Source: an uncultured Bacteroidales bacterium
GTDB taxonomy: Bacteria; Bacteroidota; Bacteroidia; Bacteroidales; UBA932
Assembly: GCA_900318445.1 (NCBI GenBank)
Contig: ONKO01000004.1
Span: 87,443-151,442 of the forward strand
Length of the DNA stretch: 64,000 nt
Direction: 5' to 3'
Positions 48,543 to 56,533 of the stretch are shown here, one piece after another. The notes beneath the pieces are model-generated. The model worked only from the letters and a program-made list of their open reading frames with translations, did not search any database and had not been told where the DNA came from. A program made the position numbers and the translations under genes. The stretch's first letter is position 1. Each line of letters opens with the position of its first letter.

Positions 48543-49844
48543 ATGGCTGTAAAGAAAGGAAAAATACTGGTTGTGGACGATAATGCAGGCATCCGCAATG
48601 CGCTGAAGATCCTGCTTCCGATGTACTTCAGTGAAGTGGAGGCAATTCCTTCGCCGTCCACGCTCGTGAGCTCGCTGGAGAGTTTCCGTCCGGACGTGGT
48701 GCTCCTGGACATGAACTTCAATACGAGCATCAACACAGGGAATGAAGGGCTGTACTGGGCCGGTGAAATCAAAAAGATGGTGCCGGAGGTGGAAGTGGTG
48801 TTGTTCACTGCCTATGCTGATATTGCATTGGCGGTGGAAGGGATGAAGCGCGGGGCCTTTGATTTCATTGTGAAGCCGTGGGACAATGACAAACTGATCG
48901 AGGTGCTCACGGCAGCCCGGGATAAAGCCCGGAAGGCGATGAAGCGTGATGCCCGGTCGGAGCAGGCCATGACGGCAGAAAGCCAGATGTTCTGGGGCTC
49001 TTCCAGGCCGATGGAAGCCATCCGTAAAACGCTGGATAAGATTGCACCTACCGATGCCACCGTCCTCATCACCGGCGAGAACGGAACCGGAAAGGATGTC
49101 CTGGCACGGGAGATTCACACACATAGCCTCCGGAGCGGCAAGCCGATGGTGGCCGTTGATGCAGGTGCCATAACGGAGACGCTGTTTGAGAGCGAGTTGT
49201 TTGGCCATGTGAAAGGTGCGTTTACTGACGCGCATACAGACCACGTTGGCAAATTTGAACAGGCCGATGGCGGGACGTTGTTCCTGGATGAAATCGGCAA
49301 TATTCCTCTGCACCTGCAGGCAAAGCTGCTGCGAGCCATTCAGAACCGGAGCATTGTACGGGTGGGCGGCAATGAGGCCAAGCCCATCAATATCCGTCTG
49401 ATTTGCGCTACCAATATGGATTTGGAGCAGTTGGTGCGTGAAGGCCGGTTCCGGGAGGATCTGTATTATCGCATCAATACCGTTCATATCGCCTTGCCTG
49501 CACTTAGGGAGCGAAAGGAAGATATTGTGCCTCTGGCGCAGATGTTTCTGGAAAGGTTTGCCGAGAAATATCATCGGCCTTTGACGGGGATTGCTCCGGA
49601 TGCAGCTGCGATGCTGACGGAGGGCCGCTGGAGCGGCAATATCCGCCTGACGGCGAAGGATATTCAGTTGGAGCAGGCGGCTAAGGCGGTCGGCACTACC
49701 ATCAAGGCGGTAAGTGATGCAGAGGAGGAAAGGCTGGTCCGCCAGGCGATGGACCGCACGAATGGCAATATCTCCGCGGCCGCCAAGATGCTGGGCGTGA
49801 GCCGTCCCACGCTGTACGCCAAACTGAAAAAGTACGGGTTATGA
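48543..49844 (+). CDS. Sigma-54-dependent response regulator (NtrC type)
   Basis: 433 residues: receiver domain (about 6-125; DD at 12-13, phospho-acceptor Asp56, Lys111), AAA+ domain with Walker A GENGTGKD (178-185), the sigma-54 contact loop as GAFTDA (225-230) and Walker B GGTLFLDE, and a C-terminal Fis-type helix-turn-helix ending in [13 protein letters not shown]. The junction [11 protein letters not shown] at residue 368 lacks the usual ELxxxIExAVIL segment of about 16-20 residues, as if deleted in frame. It should drive a sigma-54 promoter, most likely that of the downstream TolC operon. The stop overlaps the kinase start by four bases. Confidence 0.92.
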   Translation: MAVKKGKILVVDDNAGIRNALKILLPMYFSEVEAIPSPSTLVSSLESFRPDVVLLDMNFNTSINTGNEGLYWAGEIKKMVPEVEVVLFTAYADIALAVEGMKRGAFDFIVKPWDNDKLIEVLTAARDKARKAMKRDARSEQAMTAESQMFWGSSRPMEAIRKTLDKIAPTDATVLITGENGTGKDVLAREIHTHSLRSGKPMVAVDAGAITETLFESELFGHVKGAFTDAHTDHVGKFEQADGGTLFLDEIGNIPLHLQAKLLRAIQNRSIVRVGGNEAKPINIRLICATNMDLEQLVREGRFREDLYYRINTVHIALPALRERKEDIVPLAQMFLERFAEKYHRPLTGIAPDAAAMLTEGRWSGNIRLTAKDIQLEQAAKAVGTTIKAVSDAEEERLVRQAMDRTNGNISAAAKMLGVSRPTLYAKLKKYGL

Positions 49845-50722
49845 CCTTCACCCTCTGGCATATCATGGGTGTTGCCATTATCGTTGCCATTGTGGTGGCG
49901 GTGATTGCGACGGTCCGTACGCGCCGGAAAGATATCAGGAAGGTGGCCTATATGATGGATGCCCTGGAGGACGGGGAACTGAATTTCCGCTTTCAGGACA
50001 AGAACAAGTTCAACCGCACCCTGAACCGAATCCGCACCATCTTCGAGAAGCAGCGCCAGGCCCACGAGCAGGATTCCTGGACCAAGCTCATCCGCGTGCT
50101 CACCCACGAGATCATGAATACGGTGTCTCCCATCGCTTCTCTGTCCGACGCGATGGCCAAGTCCGTCGATGAGAACGGCCATAGTGAACTGGACATCAAA
50201 GCGGGGCTGGAGACCATTTCCGACTCATCCAAGAATCTGATTGGCTTTGTCCAGACCTACCGCCAGCTCTCCGGTGTGGCTAAACCTATACGGAAGGCCC
50301 TGGATCTTGAGGAGCTCATGGATAGTGTCATCGGCCTCAACCGTGAATATGCCACCTCCTGCGGGGCAACCTGTGAGTACCGTCCGGAGGAGGAAGACCT
50401 GATGGTCTATGCCGATGAAGGCCAGATTTCCCAGATTCTGATCAATCTCATCAAGAATGCGCTGCAGGCGGGTGCCAGGCATATTGACATATCGGCCCGG
50501 ATGGGAAAGGATGATGAAGTTGTCATTGACGTTGCCAACGACGGCGAGCCCATCCCGGTCTCTGCCCAGGAGCAGATTTTCATTCCTTTCTATACCACGA
50601 AGAAAGAAGGCTCCGGTATTGGCCTGTCCATTTCCCGGCAGATTATGCGGAATCACAACGGCACCATTGAGCTGCTCCGTAGCGACGTTAACCAGACGGT
50701 CTTTGAGCTCAGATTCCGGTAG
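49841..50722 (+). CDS. Sensor histidine kinase, short form
   Basis: 293 residues with one N-terminal transmembrane helix (about 6-25), a linker that resembles a short HAMP-like helix region, the H-box LTHEIMNTVSPI with His89 as phosphorylation site, the N-box NLIKNALQA, and the G-box region GSGIGLSISRQIM. There is no large extracellular sensor part, so the input signal is likely in the membrane or cytoplasm. It overlaps the response regulator by four bases (ATGA), the usual cognate pairing. Confidence 0.92.
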   Translation: MTFTLWHIMGVAIIVAIVVAVIATVRTRRKDIRKVAYMMDALEDGELNFRFQDKNKFNRTLNRIRTIFEKQRQAHEQDSWTKLIRVLTHEIMNTVSPIASLSDAMAKSVDENGHSELDIKAGLETISDSSKNLIGFVQTYRQLSGVAKPIRKALDLEELMDSVIGLNREYATSCGATCEYRPEEEDLMVYADEGQISQILINLIKNALQAGARHIDISARMGKDDEVVIDVANDGEPIPVSAQEQIFIPFYTTKKEGSGIGLSISRQIMRNHNGTIELLRSDVNQTVFELRFR

Positions 50723-50737
50723 GCGGTTGTAAAGAAA

Positions 50738-50794
50738 AGTGTAAAGGGAGTGTAAAGATTTACAGACTTTACACTCCTTTGTTATGTGTAAACG
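50738..50794 (+). promoter_or_regulatory. Cluster of GTGTAAA repeats, candidate regulator binding sites and hairpin
   Basis: GTGTAAA occurs at 50739-50745, 50750-50756 and 50786-50792, and inverted at 50768-50774. The second and inverted copies are part of a perfect 11-bp inverted repeat, GGAGTGTAAAG (50747-50757) with CTTTACACTCC (50767-50777), loop nine bases, followed by TTTGTT. It may be an enhancer bound by the sigma-54 regulator encoded upstream, a terminator for the two-component genes, or both. Two TGGCAC boxes follow (50821-50826, 50843-50848), but neither has a TTGC at the right spacing. Confidence 0.6.
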
Positions 50795-50868
50795 CATTGA
50801 AAACCAGTATATTGGCAATTTGGCACAGGGCGTGTTACTTACTGGCACTGTTAAACATTAGTGTTGAT

Positions 50869-52200
50869 ATGAAAAACCTTTTCATTATCTCTGTAGTTAT
50901 GGGGCTGGCGGGCGCAGTGAGTGCGCCTGCCAGCGCCCAGGCTACTTTATCCCTTAAGGATTGCATGGCGTACGCCATCTCCCATTCCACGAAGGTCCGT
51001 ATTCAGCAGGCGGCTTCGGGCGATGCGCAGATTGCCCGGCGGGATGCCGCCCTGGCGCTGTTTACTCCGCAGATCAGTGCGCAGACCTACGCCTACTACA
51101 ACTTTGGCCGCAGTATTGACCCGCAGACCAATACGTATTTCAACACCACGTCGTTCCACAACAATTACGGCGTGAGTGCTGGGTACGATCTCTTCGACGG
51201 GTTCAAGGCGGTTAACAACTACAAGATCTCCAAGACCGGGCTTCTGATTGCCGACTCTCAGGAGAAGCAGGTGGAGGCTGATATCTGCCTGGCTGTTATG
51301 GAGGCGTACTACAACGTGGTCTATTACAAGCGCTTATGCGACGTGTACGAGGAGCAGGTGGCTGTGGCGGGGCAGGCCCTCACAAAGGCAAAACGGCAGG
51401 AGGAGCTGGGACAGAAAGGACACGCCGACGTGATTCAGATGGAGGCCGACCTCGCCGACCGCCAGTATGATCTGACGAATACCTACAATATGTACCAGGA
51501 TCAGAAGATGACACTCTCCGATCTGATGTTCTGGCCGCTGGGTGAGGAACTGAACATTGACACCTCCATGCCGGTATGGCAGGTGGAGCCGGTGGCTACG
51601 GAATCCATAGTGGACTTTGCACTGGAGCACAATCCGGCCGTAAAGATTGCTTCCTGGCAGGCACTCAACGCCAGGCGCGAACTGAGTACCGCCAAGTGGC
51701 AGCTGCTGCCTTCCATCGGCCTGTATGCCGGATGGAGCACCAGTTACTATACCTATCAGGGGTCCACTACGCAGCCGTTCTGGAATCAGTTTAAGAACAA
51801 CGGGGGAGAGTACGTTGAGGTGTCGCTACAAATTCCCATTTGGAACCGTCTGATGAGGCATTCCACGATTTCCCGGAAGCAGCACGCCTTGGACAAGGCC
51901 ACTGCAGAACTTGATCAGAAACGGAGGGATGTTGAAAGTGAAGTGCGCAGGGCTGTCCAGGACCGCGACGGTGCCGCCACGGCTTATGAGCTGGCCCAGC
52001 GCAAGGCCGAAGTGCAGGCCGAGGCCTACACGCTGAACCTCAAGAAGCTGGAGCAGGGACTCATTTCCCCGCTGGAGTTCCAGACGGCGAACAACAATTA
52101 CCTCAAGGCCCAGGCCGATGAGATGAACAGCCTGTTCAAGTATCTCATCAAGCAGGCGGTGGTCCGTTACTACAAGGGTGTCGAATATGTAAATCAGTAG
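50869..52200 (+). CDS. TolC-family outer-membrane efflux protein
   Basis: 443 residues from ATG 50869, giving MKNLFIISVVMGLAG and a Sec signal peptide ending at ASAQ; an open frame extends 30 codons further upstream without a signal peptide. The mature part shows the two-fold TolC pattern: LKDCMAYAISHSTKVRIQQ and the matching second half VDFALEHNPAVKIASWQALNARRELSTAKWQLLPSIGLYAG, with long alpha-helices. It forms the outer-membrane channel of the export system. It is followed six bases later by the periplasmic adaptor. Confidence 0.9.
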   Translation: MKNLFIISVVMGLAGAVSAPASAQATLSLKDCMAYAISHSTKVRIQQAASGDAQIARRDAALALFTPQISAQTYAYYNFGRSIDPQTNTYFNTTSFHNNYGVSAGYDLFDGFKAVNNYKISKTGLLIADSQEKQVEADICLAVMEAYYNVVYYKRLCDVYEEQVAVAGQALTKAKRQEELGQKGHADVIQMEADLADRQYDLTNTYNMYQDQKMTLSDLMFWPLGEELNIDTSMPVWQVEPVATESIVDFALEHNPAVKIASWQALNARRELSTAKWQLLPSIGLYAGWSTSYYTYQGSTTQPFWNQFKNNGGEYVEVSLQIPIWNRLMRHSTISRKQHALDKATAELDQKRRDVESEVRRAVQDRDGAATAYELAQRKAEVQAEAYTLNLKKLEQGLISPLEFQTANNNYLKAQADEMNSLFKYLIKQAVVRYYKGVEYVNQ

Positions 52201-52206
52201 GAAACT

Positions 52207-53463
52207 ATGGATAAGATTATTGAGAAGAAGACCGGTTGGCGCGTGGCGTTTACGAAAAAGGCTCTGCCCTGGTGGCTGGGTGCGCTGCTGCTGGTGTTTG
52301 TGATTTACCTGATAGCAAGGCCGAATAACAAGACCCTGCGGGTCGATAAGGACACTGTGACTATCTCCAGTGCCGTCAAAGGCGAGTTCAACGACTATAT
52401 CCGCATCGGCGGAAGGGTTCAGCCGATGACCACCATCCAGCTGAGTCCCCAGGAGGGCGGCATCGTGGAGAAGATCCTCATTGAGGAAGGTTCCCCGGTG
52501 AAAGCTGGCGATGCTATCCTCATCCTGAACAACGATAACCTGGATATGCAGATCCTTAACGCCGAGGCCGATCTGGCCGAAAAGGAAAACATCCAGCGCA
52601 ATACGCAGATTTCCATGGAGCAGCAGAAGCTGGATGTGCGCCAGAATGTGCTGGAATACGGCATCCAGGTGGAGCGACTGCGCCGGGCCTATGAGCAGCA
52701 GAAGGCGCTCTATGAGGACAAGCTCATCGCCCGGGAGGAGTATCTGAAGGCCGAAGAAGATTACCGCCTGGCGAAGCAGAAATACGACCTGGTTTGCGAA
52801 CGCGCCGTTCAGGACAGCCTGTACCGCACTGCCCAGATTAACCGGATGGAGGAGAGCCTGGAGAGCATGCTCCTCAATATGCAGATGATCCGTAAGCGCA
52901 AGTCCAATCTCATTGTGAAGGCGCCCATTGACGGCGAACTGGGGCTGCTGGACGTGGTCCTCGGCCAGAGCATCGCTGCCGGCACGAGGATTGGGCAGAT
53001 CAATTCCGTAGGTACCTACAAGGTTGAGGCGCAAATAGATGAACACTATATCGACCGCGTCATCGCCGGCCTGGAGGCCACCTTCGAGCGCCAGGGCGAG
53101 ACCTATTCCACCGTTATCCGGAAAGTGTATCCGGAGGTTCGCGACGGCAAGTTCAAGGCCGATTTCAAGTTTGACGGCGTGCAGCCCGACAACATCCGCG
53201 CCGGCCAGACCTACTACCTGAACCTCCAGCTCGGCCAGCCCGAAGAGGCCGTCATCATCCCCCGCGGCACCTTCTACCAGAAGACCGGCGGAAAATGGAT
53301 CTACGTCGTTAACAAAGACGGCACCAAGGCCGTCAGGCGCGAAATCCGCATCGGCCGTCAGAACCCCCAGTACTACGAAGTTCTGGAGGGCCTGGAGCCC
53401 GGTGAGAAGGTCATTACTTCCGGGTATGACAATTACGGTGACAGCGACGTGTTAGTTTTCTAA
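52207..53463 (+). CDS. HlyD/MacA-type periplasmic adaptor protein
   Basis: 418 residues with one N-terminal membrane helix (about 22-38), a biotinyl-lipoyl-like half (PQEGGIVEKILIEEGSPVKAGDAIL), a long coiled-coil hairpin (about 105-230), the second lipoyl half (VKAPIDGELGLLDVVLGQSI) and a beta-barrel region ending in EGLEPGEKVITSGYDNYGD. It connects the inner-membrane permease to TolC. It lies between tolC and the first FtsX-type permease with 6-base gaps, so one transcript is likely. Confidence 0.93.
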   Translation: MDKIIEKKTGWRVAFTKKALPWWLGALLLVFVIYLIARPNNKTLRVDKDTVTISSAVKGEFNDYIRIGGRVQPMTTIQLSPQEGGIVEKILIEEGSPVKAGDAILILNNDNLDMQILNAEADLAEKENIQRNTQISMEQQKLDVRQNVLEYGIQVERLRRAYEQQKALYEDKLIAREEYLKAEEDYRLAKQKYDLVCERAVQDSLYRTAQINRMEESLESMLLNMQMIRKRKSNLIVKAPIDGELGLLDVVLGQSIAAGTRIGQINSVGTYKVEAQIDEHYIDRVIAGLEATFERQGETYSTVIRKVYPEVRDGKFKADFKFDGVQPDNIRAGQTYYLNLQLGQPEEAVIIPRGTFYQKTGGKWIYVVNKDGTKAVRREIRIGRQNPQYYEVLEGLEPGEKVITSGYDNYGDSDVLVF

Positions 53464-53469
53464 ATAATC

Positions 53470-55842
53470 ATGAAAAGTTATCTGAAATTCCTATCCCGTA
53501 ATAAACTCTACACAGCCATCGAGGCGGTGGGACTGGCGGTGAGCCTGGCGTTTGTGATCCTGATTGGCAGCTATGTGGTGCAGCAATATGAGGTGGCGCG
53601 CGAGTCGCCGCAGTGGAAGCGCACCTTCGTGCTGGGAACCGACGAGTTCCTGGGCCTAACCTATTGGGATAAGGAAGAACTGGAGATGAACATCCCGGAG
53701 GTGGAAGCCGCTACGCACATGGCGCTCCTCTGGCAGCCCATCATTCAAAACGGCGAGGAGCCGCTTCAGGCCTCCGGTATGGAAGCCGATGCCGACTTCT
53801 TCAAGGTGTTCCCGGAGTATCGTCTGGTAGAAGGAAGTGCGGACGATTTTGTTGGAAAGAATGATGTTCTCATCAGCGAGTCCCTGGCCATGAATCTTGG
53901 CGCTCAAATCGGCCAAACCATCCAGGTGGACAAGTTGCCCCGCACCGTCAAAGGCGTTTTTGCCGACTTTGACGGCACCTTCTTCATGCCCTACGATATC
54001 ATTACGCACATTTCAGCCACCTGGGCCGCCGGGCAGAGCAAGGCTTTCAACAGCATCGGCAACTACACCACCTGGTTCCGCGTCCGCGAAGATGCGGACC
54101 CTGACGATGTGCAAGCCAAGGTGAAGGCGCTGATGCACAAGAACTACGATGCCAACTGGAGTCCGGAGAGAGTGGATTCCTGGCGGGTATACCGCATGGA
54201 CGAAGCATTCTTTGCATCGGGAAACAGCAACGGGCTCACCCGGCAGGGTAATGCCCAGATGCTCAGGCTCCTGACGGTGGTTGTTCTGCTGCTCCTCTTA
54301 TCGGCCATCTTCAATTATGTGAACCTGAGCCTGGCCCTTACGGGCAAGCGGTCTAAGGAAATGGCCACCCGGCGCCTGCTGGGGGCCGACAAGACCGGCA
54401 TCCTGTGGAAGTACATCGGCGAATCCGTCGCCTTCACCGCTGTCTGCTTTGCCGCGGCACTGCTGCTGGCCGATCTGCTGGCGCCCATGATGAACAGCCT
54501 CGTTTCCACCGGCGACCCGGATGAACTGATGCTGGGGATGGGAGACACCAGCGTGAGGTTGTCGTTCATGATGACTCCGGGGTATATCCTGGCGTACATC
54601 GCCGGCATTCTGGTCCTGGGTGTAATTAACGGCCTTCTTCCGGCCATCATTGCCTCGCGCTACGAGCCCATCGACGTTATTAAAGGCACCCTCCGGCGCC
54701 GCAACAAGATGGTCCTGAGCAAGGTGTTTATCGTGGTACAGAACGTCTTGACAGTATTCCTAATTGCCCTGGCGCTGGTGATGGAAGTGCAGATGCGTCA
54801 CATGCTCACCCGGCCGATGCACGCTGCCACGGAGAATCGCTATTACATCGAATATTCCGCGCAGAACTACGATATGATGAAGCTCTTCAAGGATAAGGTG
54901 GAACAGCTGCCCTTTGTGACAAAGGCAGGCGTGGGACGCGGTATCCCGGGGCTTATCAATATGACGATGGGCATCAAGGTGGATGAGGAGCATCGCGTGG
55001 ATATGCCCGTCATCGTCTGCGATTCCACCTATTTCAAACTGCTGGGACTGGAGGTGGAGGAAGACTTCGGCCATCCGCTCACGCATTCGCTCTGGATGAG
55101 CCGCAGTGCGTTCAATTCCGCTGCGGTATCGGATACGTCCACCGTATTTCCCCGTAGAATCAACATGAATGGCGCCCAGCCGGAATTTATCGGCGGTGTG
55201 GTGACGGATTTCCCCACCCGGCCGGCCTCCGAGAGCAGTCAGAATCCCAATGGCGGCGTCATCGTAACCCGGGCCGAAGAGCTCAGATATTCGAATTGCA
55301 TGCTCATCGGCACCACGGGAGAGGACGATTCTTACGACAAAGCCATCCGGCAGGCATACAGGGAATATCGGCTGGAGACCTCCGGCGTGGAGGAACCCGC
55401 CTGGCGTTATGGCTTTGTGCGTGACATTAACAAGAAAATGCTGGCTCCTGTTCAGAGGACGCTGCGTCTGGTGGAACTCTTTGCGGTTCTGGCAGTGTTA
55501 ATTTCCCTCCTGGGCCTGCTGGCGATGAGTACCTATTTTGCCGATGAAAACACCAGGCAGATTGCCGTCCGTAAGGTGTTTGGGGCTGACGTGAACAGCG
55601 AGACATGGAGGAATGTACGCAGCTACATGCTGATGGTGGGCATTGCTTGCGCCATCGGCATTCCGCTGGCCGTCTGGGCCGCAAGGGTGTATCTGGAGCG
55701 GTTTGCTTATCGGATTGAAGGCTACGGTTGGGTGTTTGTGGTGGCTGTGATAATTTCCCTGGCTATCGCCTTTGGCACGGTGCTCTGGCAAACGCTCAAG
55801 GCCGCCAGGACCAACCCGGCGACGGAACTGAAAAAGGAATAG
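53470..55842 (+). CDS. FtsX/MacB-type ABC permease 1
   Basis: 790 residues. MacB-type layout: first helix near residues 18-40, periplasmic domain (about 45-270), helices near 275-300, 330-350 and 380-400, a second periplasmic part (about 440-660) and three final helices, ending GTVLWQTLKAARTNPATELKKE. No ATP-binding motifs are present, and no ATPase gene is next to it, so the partner ATPase must be encoded elsewhere. The first ~30 and last ~20 codons are almost identical to those of the paralog at 56534-58855. The stop codon overlaps the start of a dispersed repeat. Confidence 0.93.
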   Translation: MKSYLKFLSRNKLYTAIEAVGLAVSLAFVILIGSYVVQQYEVARESPQWKRTFVLGTDEFLGLTYWDKEELEMNIPEVEAATHMALLWQPIIQNGEEPLQASGMEADADFFKVFPEYRLVEGSADDFVGKNDVLISESLAMNLGAQIGQTIQVDKLPRTVKGVFADFDGTFFMPYDIITHISATWAAGQSKAFNSIGNYTTWFRVREDADPDDVQAKVKALMHKNYDANWSPERVDSWRVYRMDEAFFASGNSNGLTRQGNAQMLRLLTVVVLLLLLSAIFNYVNLSLALTGKRSKEMATRRLLGADKTGILWKYIGESVAFTAVCFAAALLLADLLAPMMNSLVSTGDPDELMLGMGDTSVRLSFMMTPGYILAYIAGILVLGVINGLLPAIIASRYEPIDVIKGTLRRRNKMVLSKVFIVVQNVLTVFLIALALVMEVQMRHMLTRPMHAATENRYYIEYSAQNYDMMKLFKDKVEQLPFVTKAGVGRGIPGLINMTMGIKVDEEHRVDMPVIVCDSTYFKLLGLEVEEDFGHPLTHSLWMSRSAFNSAAVSDTSTVFPRRINMNGAQPEFIGGVVTDFPTRPASESSQNPNGGVIVTRAEELRYSNCMLIGTTGEDDSYDKAIRQAYREYRLETSGVEEPAWRYGFVRDINKKMLAPVQRTLRLVELFAVLAVLISLLGLLAMSTYFADENTRQIAVRKVFGADVNSETWRNVRSYMLMVGIACAIGIPLAVWAARVYLERFAYRIEGYGWVFVVAVIISLAIAFGTVLWQTLKAARTNPATELKKE

Positions 55843-55888
55843 ATTCTTCGCTATCGCTCAGAATGACAGGAAAGCGCTCAGAATGACA
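55841..55888. repeat. Dispersed short repeat, copy 3 with a partial second unit
   Basis: AGATTCTTCGCTATCGCTCA then GAATGACA at 55841-55868, followed by a partial unit AGCGCTCAGAATGACA at about 55873-55888. It starts within the TAG of the upstream permease and ends about where the ORF6N gene on the other strand ends. Confidence 0.75.
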
Positions 55889-55890
55889 GT

Positions 55891-56472
55891 TCAGTCTTCC
55901 ATATTCTGCTGGAAACCAATCTTCCGACGCGGTTCATGCTTCTTCTCCTCCATGCGGGAAGAAAGTTCACCGATGGCCAGGTACAGGTTGTCAATATCTT
56001 GCCGGACATCCTCCGAAAGGTCGTTCACGGCCCCGAGGTTCTCCTCCTGCTGCATGGCCAGGAGGTCCACCTTAGCGCGGAGTTCCTTCAGTTCGGTAGT
56101 CATGGAGGCGCTTGTAAGCAAATATTGCCGCACCTGCACAAATGCACGCATGATAGAAATGCTCGCTGCAACGGCAATAGGACTTTTCAATACACTTGCA
56201 AGCATAGCAACGCCCTGCTCAGTGAAAGCAAAAGGCGGCGCGGAAGTCTTTCTTTTTGATGATATCACAAATTGTGACATCATATTTTGGACTTCCTCGC
56301 CCGTAAGTTGGAACATGAAGTCGGCAGGAAACCGTTCGATGTTCCTTTTAACCGCTTGGTTCAATGCACCAGTAGAAACCGAGTACAACCTTGCCAGATC
56401 AAAATCCAGCATCACTTTCTGCCCGCGAATCTCATAAATCAGATTTTGGACGATAATCAAATCTTCACTCAT
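55891..56472 (-). CDS. ORF6N-domain protein (phage-type antirepressor-like)
   Basis: 193 residues from ATG 56472 (MSEDLIIVQNLI); the open frame goes further up but that part is promoter sequence. Residues about 5-95 are an ORF6N domain (IYEIRGQKVMLDFDLARLYSV, LNQAVKRNIERFPADFMFQLT, FAFTEQGVAMLASVLKS), a DNA-binding module common in prophages and Bacteroidetes islands. The rest is a coiled-coil tail. It lies opposite in direction between two paralogous permease genes, which suggests insertion into the operon. It has its own promoter. Confidence 0.85.
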   Translation of the reverse strand: MSEDLIIVQNLIYEIRGQKVMLDFDLARLYSVSTGALNQAVKRNIERFPADFMFQLTGEEVQNMMSQFVISSKRKTSAPPFAFTEQGVAMLASVLKSPIAVAASISIMRAFVQVRQYLLTSASMTTELKELRAKVDLLAMQQEENLGAVNDLSEDVRQDIDNLYLAIGELSSRMEEKKHEPRRKIGFQQNMED

Positions 56473-56495
56473 AGAACAACAATTTATCGTTCGCA

Positions 56496-56526
56496 CAAAT
56501 ATAAACAATTGTAGAAAACATGTCAA
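56496..56526 (-). promoter_or_regulatory. Promoter of the ORF6N gene
   Basis: On the minus strand TTG at 56526-56524 (-33) and TATATTTG at 56503-56496 (-7) are 20 bases apart. The ATG at 56472 follows with a leader of about 20 bases. The -33 box lies just upstream of the plus-strand permease start at 56534. Confidence 0.65.
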
Positions 56527-56533
56527 GCCAGAT

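Noticed and set aside
50811-50850. A classical sigma-54 promoter (TGGCAC-N5-TTGC) before tolC
   Set aside because: TGGCAC occurs twice but no GC is found at the required distance, so I do not call a promoter, although the context makes a sigma-54 promoter likely.
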